Source of the DNA: Ruminococcus flavefaciens
GTDB taxonomy: Bacteria; Bacillota; Clostridia; Oscillospirales; Ruminococcaceae
Assembly: GCA_002310115.1 (NCBI GenBank)
Contig: DBYI01000022.1
Span: 68,366 to 132,365 of the forward strand
Direction of reading: 5' to 3'
Length of the DNA: 64,000 nt
Below, piece after piece: positions 23,307 through 31,916 of the stretch (the first letter of the stretch is position 1; each line of letters begins with the position of its first letter). A program made the translations under genes and the position numbers. The notes below the pieces were generated by a model. It did not search any database, had not been told where the DNA came from, and saw only the letters and a list, made by a program, of their open reading frames with translations.

Positions 23307-24245
23307 ATGAGAAAAACTATTTGTTTTTGCTTGTCAGCCGTTCTGCTTGCAGGAGCTTTTGGCGGCTGTGATAATAAGAAAAAGACGCACAATGATAATG
23401 ACGGGCAGTCTGTTACGGAGAATGTGACGACAACTGCTTTAAATACAGAAAATATTGACAATACGGGAAAACAGTTCCTTGGCAAGTGGGAAACCTACAA
23501 GGTTAAAGTAAACGGAGAGATATATGAGACATTTTATGAGAATTATCTTCTCAGTTCTGTCTGCCGTCTTGAGATAACTGACGATAATAAGGCAAAATAT
23601 TATGATAACCTCAATCCACACGGAAAAGAAAGAGTCATGGAATATAACTGGGGCATAACCGTGGACGAGGATGGAAACGACGTGCTTCATATGAGAAGCC
23701 CTGACGAGAGCTTTGATTGTACCGTAAGTCAAGGCGAAATGATTATGACTACTCCAAATTACGGCGATGAAGCAGACATTTACTATCTCCTTCCCGTAAG
23801 CGAGTTTACAGTTGTTGAGACTACGACAGAGGCCGGTTTAGACAAGGTGGATTACAGCAAATTTATTGGCAAATGGGAAGCTTCGGAGATAACTATGGGC
23901 GAGGAAGTTTATACCGAAAATCTCGGTGATTACCCAGTAAACGTGTCATTCCAGCTTGAAATGAACAAGGACAATACTGCTTCAATGTCAATACTCAATT
24001 CCTCGCAGAGTTATAAATGGGAACCTGAGAAAAAGGAGCAACTCTATCTCTGGAATGATATGGAGGGCTTTGTGATGACTATTAAGGGCGGTACATTGGT
24101 TCTGGACAATGAAAACTCTGAGAGCAGATTCATTTTGAAAATGAAAAAGGTTGATCAATTCACAGAATACGACTTTGAAGCTGCTGCAAACGATATACCT
24201 GACGAGAATATTTTACTCGAACCCGAGGAAGAAACCACAACATGA
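23307..24245 (+). CDS. Lipoprotein with two tandem GKWE domains, paralogue 3
   Basis: 312 residues. Lipobox GGCD (Cys near 22), Asn/Thr linker, then two copies of the same domain: copy 1 opens FLGKWETYKVKVNGEIYETF (about residue 53) and copy 2 opens FIGKWEASEITMGEEVYTEN (about residue 188). Each has a C-R-L-E-I-T-D-D-N or F-Q-L-E-M-N-K-D-N strand pair and ends in a V-x-x-F-T-x-x-x motif (VSEFTVVE, VDQFTEYD). An internal duplication is therefore visible. Function unknown. Last gene of the cluster, followed by a terminator. Confidence 0.8.
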   Translation: MRKTICFCLSAVLLAGAFGGCDNKKKTHNDNDGQSVTENVTTTALNTENIDNTGKQFLGKWETYKVKVNGEIYETFYENYLLSSVCRLEITDDNKAKYYDNLNPHGKERVMEYNWGITVDEDGNDVLHMRSPDESFDCTVSQGEMIMTTPNYGDEADIYYLLPVSEFTVVETTTEAGLDKVDYSKFIGKWEASEITMGEEVYTENLGDYPVNVSFQLEMNKDNTASMSILNSSQSYKWEPEKKEQLYLWNDMEGFVMTIKGGTLVLDNENSESRFILKMKKVDQFTEYDFEAAANDIPDENILLEPEEETTT

Positions 24246-24247
24246 CC

Positions 24248-24276
24248 AAAAAGGACCGTTCAAAGCGGTCCTTTTT
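24248..24276 (+). terminator. Terminator of the lipoprotein cluster
   Basis: AAAGGACCG (24250-24258) pairs with CGGTCCTTT (24266-24274) followed by T's. Confidence 0.85.
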
Positions 24277-24378
24277 ATGATATAAGGGAGTTTTCGCCCA
24301 TTTCCTTTGACATTGTACTTTATGGGTGATATAATAAAAAATGAATAATATATTAATCAAGGAAATAAGGGAACAAAT

Positions 24379-24687
24379 ATGAAAAAACGTATTGCCGCAG
24401 CCGTTTTGGGCGTCTTCCTTGCAACTCCCTTTGTTACGGCTTGTTCAGACCATAATATCATCGACGACAGCGCTTCCGAAACTATTACGGAAGTTGTTAC
24501 GGACAAGGACGGAAATAGCAAGGAGATACTTAAAGCCTCAGATCTTGAAAACACTGATTTTATTTACGGCATCTGTACAGCTGATGACAGGCTTTTTGTG
24601 AGCGGTGGTTCAGGAGCTTTCCGCCACAGTCTTGCGGAAATAGATGAGAACGGCAAGGTTACAGATATGACACACTCGGACAAGTGA
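24379..24687 (+). CDS. Small hypothetical lipoprotein
   Basis: 102 residues. Lys-rich start, hydrophobic stretch and lipobox-like VTAC (Cys22), then an acidic domain with EVVTDKDGNSKEIL and RLFVSGGSGAFRHSLAEIDENGKV. The latter looks like one or two blades of a WD/PQQ-like repeat, too short for a propeller, so the gene may be a remnant of a longer one. Its stop codon is one base before the next start, so the two genes are translationally coupled. Confidence 0.65.
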   Translation: MKKRIAAAVLGVFLATPFVTACSDHNIIDDSASETITEVVTDKDGNSKEILKASDLENTDFIYGICTADDRLFVSGGSGAFRHSLAEIDENGKVTDMTHSDK

Positions 24688-24688
24688 T

Positions 24689-25162
24689 ATGAGTGGAAAT
24701 GATGTGCTTGCGCTCCTGTTTTTAGTATGCGTGGCAGGTTTTGCGGTTTGGGTTTACAGACGAGTTCACAGACCTGATATAACTAAGCTTTTCACTGCAA
24801 AAACCATACTTACGGACAGAGAGTACGAGTTTTACAAGACTTTAAAGCCACTCGCAGACGAGTATGGGCTTAGCATATACACAAAAGTGAGGCTCGCTGA
24901 CCTTATTGAGCCCAAGCCAAAGGCGGAAAATCCATATTGGATGGAATGTTTCAATAAAATAAAGGCAAAGCATATAGACTTTGCTCTTGCGGATGAGGAA
25001 ACGGCTATAGTAGTGCTTATTGAACTTGATGACACTTCACATTCTCGTCCTGACCGTATCGAAAGGGATGATTTTGTAAACGCAGTCCTTGAAAATACGG
25101 GATATACTCTTTTACGAACTTACGGAGATATTGACGTTATTGAGGAATTCTTAAGCAATTAG
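24689..25162 (+). CDS. DUF2726 family protein, membrane-anchored
   Basis: 157 residues: one N-terminal transmembrane helix (ALLFLVCVAGFAVWVYR), then a DUF2726 domain (LTDREYEFYKTLKPLADEYGLSI, FALADEETAIVVLIELDD-type core, VNAVLENTGYTLLRT). DUF2726 is related to the PD-(D/E)XK nuclease superfamily; the IDFAL...VLIELDD...R segment corresponds to the D-x-(D/E)-x-K core, with Asp in place of the usual Lys, so nuclease activity is unproven. Starts one base after the preceding gene and ends at a bidirectional terminator. Confidence 0.85.
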   Translation: MSGNDVLALLFLVCVAGFAVWVYRRVHRPDITKLFTAKTILTDREYEFYKTLKPLADEYGLSIYTKVRLADLIEPKPKAENPYWMECFNKIKAKHIDFALADEETAIVVLIELDDTSHSRPDRIERDDFVNAVLENTGYTLLRTYGDIDVIEEFLSN

Positions 25163-25200
25163 CTTTGTGCAGATATATTGTGCATCCGGTAATAACTTAT

Positions 25201-25240
25201 ATAACAGGAAAGGACTGCGATAGCAGTCCTTTCCTGTTAT
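25201..25240. terminator. Bidirectional terminator
   Basis: An 18-bp perfect stem, ATAACAGGAAAGGACTGC with GCAGTCCTTTCCTGTTAT around GATA, lies between convergent genes and overlaps the last codon of the leftward yoaK-like gene. Confidence 0.85.
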
Positions 25241-25890
25241 ATTTTGACCTTTTTCTGTATCATCATTATAGCTGCCAAAAGCAGAAGTCCTACCGATATC
25301 CATATAGTTTTTATTCCAAACATAGAGGAAAAAACTCCACCAAAACCTGCACCCACAGCGAAAAAAAGTATTATACCGAAGAAATGCAGAGATTTGTATA
25401 GAGCATCTTTATTCTTATCGCGGAGATACTGGGAAAAGCTCTCAGTACCGCTTCTAAGGTTCCCTATACACATGGTGCTTGCGTAGCCGTAGCCTCTGAC
25501 CGTCCTGAATGTTTGAACCTGCATGGAGCAGGCAAATGAGACCATCATATTAGCAGGCATATCAAGTGATGATGGCATAAATCCTACAATAGAGAGGACA
25601 ATCATCTCGACTATGATGATTATCTGTCTCCAGTGGAGAAATCTGCTATCCTTATATTTGTTTTCTATCCTTTCAGCTATGAAAATACCTAGCGTAAAGG
25701 CTATTAGAGGGTACATATAACGTAGTCCTTTTTGGATCTCCCCTGTCATGAAGCACTGACTCATCAGCACGACATTTCCAGTCTGAGCGTTTGCAAAAAC
25801 CTTTTCTCTGATGTTGTAGGTATATGCATCCTGCAAGCCACCCGAAAAGGACAATAATGCACTTAATGCGAAACTCTCCGATGTCTGCAT
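25237..25890 (-). CDS. YoaK/DUF1275 family membrane protein
   Basis: 217 residues with about six transmembrane segments. The family opening SGGLQDAYTY and FANAQTGNVVLMSQ are the typical DUF1275 motifs, followed later by QVQTFRTVRGYGYASTMCIGNLRSGTESF. Family members are small integral membrane proteins of unknown function, sometimes proposed as transporters. ATG 25890 has AGGAGAATG upstream. A strong hairpin separates it from glyQS, so the two are probably separate units. Confidence 0.88.
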   Translation of the reverse strand: MQTSESFALSALLSFSGGLQDAYTYNIREKVFANAQTGNVVLMSQCFMTGEIQKGLRYMYPLIAFTLGIFIAERIENKYKDSRFLHWRQIIIIVEMIVLSIVGFMPSSLDMPANMMVSFACSMQVQTFRTVRGYGYASTMCIGNLRSGTESFSQYLRDKNKDALYKSLHFFGIILFFAVGAGFGGVFSSMFGIKTIWISVGLLLLAAIMMIQKKVKI

Positions 25891-25903
25891 ACATTCTCCT
25901 GTT

Positions 25904-25938
25904 AAATAAAGCCATAGTACAGGAACTATGGCTTATTT
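25904..25938 (-). terminator. glyQS terminator
   Basis: GCCATAGT (25911-25918) and ACTATGGC (25925-25932), extended by flanking AAATAA/TTATTT, with a U-rich end on the minus strand. Confidence 0.75.
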
Positions 25939-25962
25939 GGGTTCTATAATATTTCTATTTTT

Positions 25963-27369
25963 TTAGAATACCATTTTAGCCTCGAGATATGCAACGAGGT
26001 CATTGATATTTACTCTTTCCTGCTGCATTGTGTCACGATCGCGGACAGTTACGCAGTTATCTTTCTCAAGTGTATCGAAGTCGTATGTAATACAGAAAGG
26101 AGTTCCTATCTCGTCCTGACGGCGGTATCTCTTACCGATAGTGCCTGCCTCGTCAAAGTCAACCATGAACTTCTTGGAAAGCATATCGTATACTTCTTCT
26201 GCCTTTGGAGACAACTTCTTAACGAGAGGAAGTACAGCAGCCTTGAAAGGAGCAAGTGCAGGGTGGAAGTGCATAACTGTTCTTGTTTCCTTCTTTTCGT
26301 TGCCGTCCTTGTCTGTGGAAACTATTTCTTCCTCGTCATAAGCCTCAGTAACAACTGAGAGGAAAAGTCTCTCTACGCCGAGAGATGGCTCAATAACATA
26401 AGGAATGTACTTTTCATTTGTCTCAGGGTCAAAGTATTCAAGTGACTTGCCGCTTGTATTTATATGCTGTGTAAGATCGTAGTCTGTTCTGTCTGCAACG
26501 CCCCAGAGCTCACCCCATCCGAATGGGAAGAGGTACTCAAAGTCTGTAGTTGCTTTTGAATAGAAGCAAAGCTCTTCCTTATCGTGATCACGTAGACGGA
26601 GGTTCTCTTCTTTAAGACCAAGAGAAAGCAGGAAGTTCTTGCAGTAACTTCTCCAGTAGTCAAACCACTCAAGATCTGTACCTGGTTTACAGAAGAACTC
26701 AAGCTCCATCTGCTCGAACTCACGTACACGGAAGATGAAGTTACCAGGTGTTATTTCGTTACGGAAAGACTTACCAACCTGTGCAACGCCGAAAGGAACC
26801 TTTTTACGTGTGGTTCTTTGAATATTAGCAAAGTTTACAAAGATACCCTGTGCAGTTTCGGGGCGAAGATAAAGTTCGGACTTGCTGTCCTCTGTAACGC
26901 CCTGGAATGTCTTGAACATGAGGTTGAACTGGCGGATATCAGTGAAATTCTGTTTGCCGCAGTTAGGGCATGTAATGCCTTTTTCTTTTATGTAGTTCAT
27001 CATCTGGTCATTTGACCAGCCTGCAACGTTAGTGCCGTCGAAGTCCTCAATGAGGTTGTCTGCACGATGACGGGTCTTACATTCTTTACAGTCCATAAGA
27101 GGGTCTGAGAAGCCACCGATATGTCCCGAAGCCACCCATGTCTGTGGGTTCATTAGGATTGCGGAGTCAAGACCTACATTGTATTTGTTCTCCTGTACAA
27201 ATTTTTTCATCCATGCTCGCTTTATGTTGTTCTTGAGTTCAACGCCGAGAGGACCGTAGTCCCATGTATTTGCAAGACCACCGTAAATCTCCGAGCCAGG
27301 GTAAACAAAGCCCTTTGACTTACAAAGGTCAACGATCTTATCCATTACTTTTTCATTGTTTTTAAGCAT
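25963..27369 (-). CDS. glyQS: Glycine--tRNA ligase (alpha2 type)
   Basis: 468 residues: eukaryote/archaea-like single-chain GlyRS, not the alpha2beta2 bacterial type. Visible are DYGPLGVELKNNIKRAW, the zinc-binding Cys-x-x-Cys (CKECKTRHRADNL; CPNCGKQNF), class II motif 2 FRNEITPGNFIFRVREFEQMELEFF and motif 3 PSLGVERLFLSV, then the anticodon-binding domain. It charges tRNA-Gly. Start set at ATG 27369 with GAGG upstream rather than the in-frame TTG at 27378. No T-box is recognisable upstream, unlike thrS. Confidence 0.97.
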   Translation of the reverse strand: MLKNNEKVMDKIVDLCKSKGFVYPGSEIYGGLANTWDYGPLGVELKNNIKRAWMKKFVQENKYNVGLDSAILMNPQTWVASGHIGGFSDPLMDCKECKTRHRADNLIEDFDGTNVAGWSNDQMMNYIKEKGITCPNCGKQNFTDIRQFNLMFKTFQGVTEDSKSELYLRPETAQGIFVNFANIQRTTRKKVPFGVAQVGKSFRNEITPGNFIFRVREFEQMELEFFCKPGTDLEWFDYWRSYCKNFLLSLGLKEENLRLRDHDKEELCFYSKATTDFEYLFPFGWGELWGVADRTDYDLTQHINTSGKSLEYFDPETNEKYIPYVIEPSLGVERLFLSVVTEAYDEEEIVSTDKDGNEKKETRTVMHFHPALAPFKAAVLPLVKKLSPKAEEVYDMLSKKFMVDFDEAGTIGKRYRRQDEIGTPFCITYDFDTLEKDNCVTVRDRDTMQQERVNINDLVAYLEAKMVF

Positions 27370-27577
27370 AATAAGCAACCTCGCTTTTATTTTATAATAG
27401 TCACATTATATTGTACCGCATAGTTAATGAAATGTCAAGCTTTTTTGGCCATTAGCTCTTAGCCTTTAGCCATGCAGGGATGTCGCTTTATTCGTTCTTA
27501 CTCTATGAAATTTCCGCTGCAAAACAAAAACAGCGCAATTTAAGTGTGATAATCATAAACTGCACTGTTATATGTGT

Positions 27578-27760
27578 CTACTTGAAATTGAAGAAAGTGA
27601 TGCCCGAAGCGAAAAGGGCAGCTCCGATAAGAATAGCCAGAAATAATGCCTTTTTTATTTTGTGTTTTATTTTTATAAGTATTATCAGTACTGCGATAAA
27701 TATAATTATAGCCCAGTATTGGGAAAAAAATACTGTTATTGTGTTAAGTAAAGAGTCCAT
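27578..27760 (-). CDS. Small membrane protein, 60 residues
   Basis: The true start is ATG 27760, preceded by AAGGAGGAG at normal distance; the longer frame above it overlaps the glycosyltransferase gene. Two hydrophobic segments (YWAIIIFIAVLIILIKI and ALFLAILIGAALFASGI) with a basic loop (KIKHKIKK) suggest a two-helix membrane protein. Function unknown. It starts 25 bases after the GT2 gene and is surely co-transcribed with it. Confidence 0.75.
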   Translation of the reverse strand: MDSLLNTITVFFSQYWAIIIFIAVLIILIKIKHKIKKALFLAILIGAALFASGITFFNFK

Positions 27761-27785
27761 TTTCTGCTCCTCCTTATTAGAATTG

Positions 27786-28763
27786 TTACTTTTCGTCCTT
27801 TTGGTTTGTATCACTGAGAAATTCCGCAATAATGTATCGCGGACGTTGCTTGACCTCTGCATATATCTTGCCTATGTATTCGCCTATGATACCGAGACAG
27901 AAGAGTTGTAAGCCACCGATAAGCCAGATGGAACATACAGTACTCGACCAACCAAGCTCAGTGTAGCCGAAAAACTTAGTGATAAACGCCCATATAAATG
28001 CAAAGAAGCTTGCAACAGACATGATAAGCCCGAGAGCAGTAATGAGTTTAAGTGGCTTTGTACTGAATGAAGTAATACCATTAACTGCAAAGGAGAGCAT
28101 TTTTTTTAGTGGGTACTTGCTTTCACCTGCAGCTCTTTCGTGGCGTTCGTAGTAAACTTTGCAGTTCTGGAAACCGACAAGTGGAACCATTCCGCGGAGG
28201 AACAGGTTAACTTCCTTGAAATTTGCAAGTTCCTGTAAAACTCTCTTGCTCATAAGACGGAAATCTGCGTGGTTATAGACTACGTCAGCGCCCATTACTT
28301 TCATGAACTTGTAAAATCCTTCCGCTGTGAATTTTTTGAAAAAAGTATCGGTATCTCTTGCGCTTCTTACGCCGTAGACTACATGATTTCCCTCGTAGTA
28401 CTTTTTAACCATTTCGTCAATAGTGTTGATATCGTCCTGTAGATCTGCGTCCATAGTTATGCACATATCGCAGATATCCTTGACTGTCATGAGACCTGCG
28501 AGAACGGCGTTCTGATGACCGCTGTTGTGGGCGAGGTCGATACCCGAAAAAAGATTTGGACAGGCTTCGTGGAGTTCTTTGATAATGCTCCAAGTTTGGT
28601 CTGAAGAGCCATCGTTTACAAAAACAATGCGGCTTTTGGGAGAAATGAGTTTTTCTGCCATAAGGGATTTGAATTTGTTTTGGAGTTGTTCCGCCGTCTG
28701 TCTGAGCACTTCATGTTCATTATAGCACGGAACTACCATATATAGTATTTCGGGCGAATTCAT
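27786..28763 (-). CDS. Polyprenyl-phosphate-type glycosyltransferase, GT2 family
   Basis: 325 residues from ATG 28763 with AGGAAAGGAA upstream. GT2 catalytic domain (about 1-225) with VPCYNEHEVL, IVFVNDGSSDQTW, ITMDADLQDD (the DxD metal site) and YGVRSARDTD, then two transmembrane helices (LGLIMSVASFFAFIWAFI; WLIGGLQLFCLGIIGEYIG). This layout matches DPM1/GtrB/ArnC-like enzymes that transfer a sugar to a lipid carrier for cell-surface glycosylation. The sugar is unknown. A hairpin at 28793-28811 lies in its leader. The following 60-residue membrane protein gene shares its operon. Confidence 0.9.
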   Translation of the reverse strand: MNSPEILYMVVPCYNEHEVLRQTAEQLQNKFKSLMAEKLISPKSRIVFVNDGSSDQTWSIIKELHEACPNLFSGIDLAHNSGHQNAVLAGLMTVKDICDMCITMDADLQDDINTIDEMVKKYYEGNHVVYGVRSARDTDTFFKKFTAEGFYKFMKVMGADVVYNHADFRLMSKRVLQELANFKEVNLFLRGMVPLVGFQNCKVYYERHERAAGESKYPLKKMLSFAVNGITSFSTKPLKLITALGLIMSVASFFAFIWAFITKFFGYTELGWSSTVCSIWLIGGLQLFCLGIIGEYIGKIYAEVKQRPRYIIAEFLSDTNQKDEK

Positions 28764-28792
28764 GATTATTCCTTTCCTGTTGATTATTTTAA

Positions 28793-28811
28793 GGGCGGAT
28801 ATCATCCGCCA
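28793..28811. repeat. GGCGGATA...TATCCGCC-type hairpin
   Basis: GGCGGAT-ATC-ATCCGCC in the leader of the GT2 gene, closely similar in sequence to hairpins at 14229-14247 and 45321-45344. Confidence 0.6.
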
Positions 28812-28892
28812 GAAAAAGAGTCACAATTCAATAATAAAAGTATATCACAGAGAATACGATATGTCAATAAAGCTAAAGGTTTTTGCTTACAA

Positions 28893-28918
28893 CAAAAACG
28901 GACGCCCGACGGGCGCCC
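28893..28918 (-). terminator. Aspartokinase terminator
   Basis: GGACGCCCG with CGGGCGCCC (one mismatch) and, on the minus strand, a following GTTTTTG. Confidence 0.75.
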
Positions 28919-28926
28919 ATAGTTTT

Positions 28927-30264
28927 TTACTTCTTCTCTGAGTTAATGAACATATCGTATATTCTGCGGATAGCCTCAGGGAGGTCGTTCTCGCTGACTC
29001 CAATTATAACATTAAGTTCGCTTGAACCTTGATCTATCATCTTTACGTTGATGCGTGCATGAGCCATAGAAGCGAAAATACGTGCAACAGTACCTCTTGT
29101 ATTCTTCATGCGGCGTCCAACAACTGCGAGGAGGGCGATGCCGTCTTCAATCTCTAGATGATCAGGATTTACAGCCTTGCGGAGATCTCCAAGTACCTTG
29201 TCGCGTACAGGATCAAGTTTTTCGGTGCTGACGGTAATGCTCATAGTGTCGATACCTGATGGCATATGTTCGAAGGAAAGACCGTTGTCATAAAGGACTT
29301 TAAGGACCTTCATGCCGAAGCCAGTCTCATTGTTCATCATAGCCTTTTCGATATTTATTGTACTGAATCCTTTCTTGCCTGCGATACCTGTTATAGTATG
29401 CTTTACGCTTTCTCTGCTGAAATCAAAATCATTGCCTACTATCATAGTACCTGCGTCCTCGGGAGAGTTGGTATTTCTGATATTGATTGGTATATCTGCT
29501 GAACGTACTGGGAAAATTGCGTCCTCATGGAGAACAGAAGCTCCCATATATGCCAGCTCGCGGAGCTCACGGTAAGTAATTACCTCTATGACGTCGGGAT
29601 TGTCAACTATTCTAGGGTCTGCAACGAGGAAGCCTGAAACATCTGTCCAGTTCTCATATATATCAGCTTTAACTGCATTTGCAATGATTGATCCAGTAAC
29701 GTCAGAGCCGCCTCTCGAGAATGTTTTTATGAAGCCTTCTGTAGTTCTTCCGTAGAAGCCGGGTATAACAGCGTTTTCAAGTCCCTTGAGTCTTTCACGT
29801 ATAGCCTTTACTGTTTCGTCAAGTAGAAGAATACCGTTTGTATCAAATATTATTACTTCAGCGGCATCAACGAAGTTGAAGCCAAGATAATTTGCAAGCA
29901 CTTTTCCGTTGAGGTACTCACCACGGCTTGCGGCAAAGTCCTTAGCAGGGCGGTTTTTGAGTTCCTTGGCAATAGCGTCGAACTCTTCGTCGAGTGATAA
30001 ATCGATGCCAAGCTCAGAAATGATTCCATTATAACGGTCTTTTATTATCTGGAAATCCTTTGAGAAGTCCATGCCGCTGCCTGCAAGATCGCTACACTTA
30101 TAAAGCATATCTGTTATCTTTATATCGTCAGAAAAGCGTTTTCCTGGAGCTGATGGAACAACGTATCTGCGCTTATCATCACTCTTGATAATAGCTGCGA
30201 CCTTTTTGAATTGGTTCGCGTCTGCAAGAGAACTTCCGCCGAACTTAACGACCTTATTATTCAT
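28927..30264 (-). CDS. lysC: Aspartate kinase
   Basis: 445 residues. Kinase domain (about 1-290) begins VVKFGGSSLADANQF and includes FSRGGSDVTGSI and the NWTDVSGFLVADPRIV segment; the C-terminal part carries two ACT regulatory domains (about 310-440; GIAGKKGFSTINIEKAMM, LLAVVGRRMKNTRGTVARIF). Catalyses the first step from aspartate to Lys, Thr and Met. Start at ATG 30264; the ATG at 30273 lies too close to AAAGGA. The promoter is upstream; no lysine riboswitch is recognisable. The stretch VPSAPGKR matches aspartokinases of Clostridia. Confidence 0.94.
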   Translation of the reverse strand: MNNKVVKFGGSSLADANQFKKVAAIIKSDDKRRYVVPSAPGKRFSDDIKITDMLYKCSDLAGSGMDFSKDFQIIKDRYNGIISELGIDLSLDEEFDAIAKELKNRPAKDFAASRGEYLNGKVLANYLGFNFVDAAEVIIFDTNGILLLDETVKAIRERLKGLENAVIPGFYGRTTEGFIKTFSRGGSDVTGSIIANAVKADIYENWTDVSGFLVADPRIVDNPDVIEVITYRELRELAYMGASVLHEDAIFPVRSADIPINIRNTNSPEDAGTMIVGNDFDFSRESVKHTITGIAGKKGFSTINIEKAMMNNETGFGMKVLKVLYDNGLSFEHMPSGIDTMSITVSTEKLDPVRDKVLGDLRKAVNPDHLEIEDGIALLAVVGRRMKNTRGTVARIFASMAHARINVKMIDQGSSELNVIIGVSENDLPEAIRRIYDMFINSEKK

Positions 30265-30308
30265 ATATATCATTCCTTTATAACATTGATAATTTTACAG
30301 CAATAACT

Positions 30309-30337
30309 ATTATATGCCTTTTTGTTCCTGAAATCAA
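30309..30337 (-). promoter_or_regulatory. lysC promoter
   Basis: TTGATT (30337-30332), 17-base spacer, TATAAT (30314-30309) on the minus strand. Confidence 0.7.
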
Positions 30338-30424
30338 TTGACAGAAAGCCAAAAATAGGCGAATAGCTAACTGTATTTTTGGTGAATACGCTTGTACGCC
30401 ACTGAAGGACAGTTTTGGAGCGAA

Positions 30425-30451
30425 GATATGCGGAGGAAAACTCCGCATATC
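30425..30451 (-). terminator. Hairpin after the MFS gene
   Basis: GATATGCGGAG-GAAAA-CTCCGCATATC, 10 bases past the stop. It lacks a good U run, so efficiency is uncertain. Confidence 0.55.
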
Positions 30452-30461
30452 ATAGATATTA

Positions 30462-31751
30462 TTATATGAACTTATCTGCATTTTCACGATGAAGCAATAA
30501 ACTGAATATTACACAAATTACAACTCCAGAAAAACCGAGAAATGCAAGGAACATAGCAGCTCCTGAACCCTTTTCGTTACCGAAAATTGACACAAGTAAG
30601 CTTTCGTCTGACCGCTGCGATATAAGTGGTTCAAAGAATTTGTCAATGAGAGCTCCACCTGTCAGATAACCTATCGGTATGGTGAAAAACTGCAAGGTAT
30701 TACGACAAGCGTACACACGCCCTTGCATTTCCGTAGGGATAGAGCTCCTTAGTATAACATCGAGATTTGCACCCATATACGGTATCAAAAGCCATCCGAG
30801 GACTGCGCCTATGCACCAAACTATGGGTGAATTGCTGAATGCTAGGAGAAAATTCTCTGTGCTCATTGAGCAGAATAGTGACAGACATATAGCTCTTACT
30901 CGGTTTTTCGGGGCAGGAGTTGATGAAGCAATGAAACTTCCTATCAACGTTGCTGCTCCAGCGCAGAAGTTTACCGCGCCGAGAATACCTTTGCCTCCTG
31001 CTTCTCTTGATAGTATCATAGGTGATAGAGCAGCATTATAGGCTGAAGCTATGAGATTTATACCTGAAAGAAAAAATATCAGTTTAAGTATGAGAGGATT
31101 TGATTTCAGCCATGAAAGTCCTGCCTTTGCCAAGAAAAAAACGGATTCCCTGTCTTTTTCCTCTTTTTTCGGCTCTGGGATAGGTATGAACAGCAGAAGT
31201 GTCATGAAAGCTGTCGAAAACGTAACGAGGTCGAGAGCTATAACTGCTGAAATGCCTCCAAATGCAAAAAGTGGCGTTGCCACTACTGGGGTGAGAATGG
31301 TATTCAGCGACTGTGAAAGAGAACGCAAAGCCCCTGTTTTCTGATAATATTCCTTTGGTATCAGTTGGGTTGCCGCGACTTCACTTGCAGGCTGCTGAAC
31401 TGTATTCATAAGCCCGTTTAAGGCATTTATCACGTATAAATGCCACGGCTGTAGAGCTTCTGCCTTTATTAGCAGGAATGCCGCTACTGTAGTGAGTGCT
31501 GCGAAGAGATCACATACGAGCATTGTACGTTTTTTGTTCCATTTATCGCTTAGCGCTCCAGCGAAAATGCTCATTGCAACATATGGTGCATATGAGCATA
31601 CAGTTAGCATGGCTGTTTTTAGTGCTGAACCGCTGCTCATGTAGAGCCATAGCACTAGAGCATAACTAGTCATTGAGCTTCCAAGAGTGGAAAGAGACTG
31701 TGTGCTCCAGAGCAAGAGATATGATCTTAATTGTTTTATTCCTTTTATCAT
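30462..31751 (-). CDS. MFS transporter
   Basis: 429 residues from ATG 31751 with AAGGAG 9 bases upstream. Twelve hydrophobic segments and the MFS loop motif in the form AGALSDKWNKKRTM between helices 2 and 3. The start LRSYLLLWSTQSLSTLGSSMTSYALVLWLY resembles macrolide-efflux-like MFS exporters. Substrate unknown. It lies 165 bases downstream of the GH13 gene, and could be read through from it; function need not be linked. Confidence 0.88.
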   Translation of the reverse strand: MIKGIKQLRSYLLLWSTQSLSTLGSSMTSYALVLWLYMSSGSALKTAMLTVCSYAPYVAMSIFAGALSDKWNKKRTMLVCDLFAALTTVAAFLLIKAEALQPWHLYVINALNGLMNTVQQPASEVAATQLIPKEYYQKTGALRSLSQSLNTILTPVVATPLFAFGGISAVIALDLVTFSTAFMTLLLFIPIPEPKKEEKDRESVFFLAKAGLSWLKSNPLILKLIFFLSGINLIASAYNAALSPMILSREAGGKGILGAVNFCAGAATLIGSFIASSTPAPKNRVRAICLSLFCSMSTENFLLAFSNSPIVWCIGAVLGWLLIPYMGANLDVILRSSIPTEMQGRVYACRNTLQFFTIPIGYLTGGALIDKFFEPLISQRSDESLLVSIFGNEKGSGAAMFLAFLGFSGVVICVIFSLLLHRENADKFI

Positions 31752-31916
31752 TTGACTTTGCTCCTTTATGATAAGATATAACTTCAAAAGCAAAGTCAGA
31801 GGGAGTTATTGCCGTAAGCTTTCAGTCTATAGCTTTAGCTTTGTATTCTCCATGCAGTTCCCTCAGACCTTGCATGGAGCTCCATCAATGGTCAGCTTCA
31901 TAGCTGCTCACCTTCC
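31752..31916 (-). other. GH13-MFS intergenic segment with a short open frame
   Basis: 165 bases. A 12-codon frame (MKLTIDGAPCKV, then stop) starts near 31902 with AAGGAAGG upstream. It could be a leader peptide; nothing proves it is translated. Confidence 0.3.

Noticed and set aside
22694..23485. 263-codon leftward frame
   Set aside because: Antisense shadow of the three lipoprotein genes, which have signal sequences, RBSs and paralogy to each other.
30266..30461. Lysine riboswitch upstream of aspartokinase
   Set aside because: The leader is short and has none of the conserved lysine riboswitch segments; only a promoter and an upstream hairpin were found.
31850..31916. Remnant of a ferredoxin-like gene from MKLTIDGAPCKV
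   Set aside because: Only 12 codons match that N-terminal pattern and no continuation in any frame was found.
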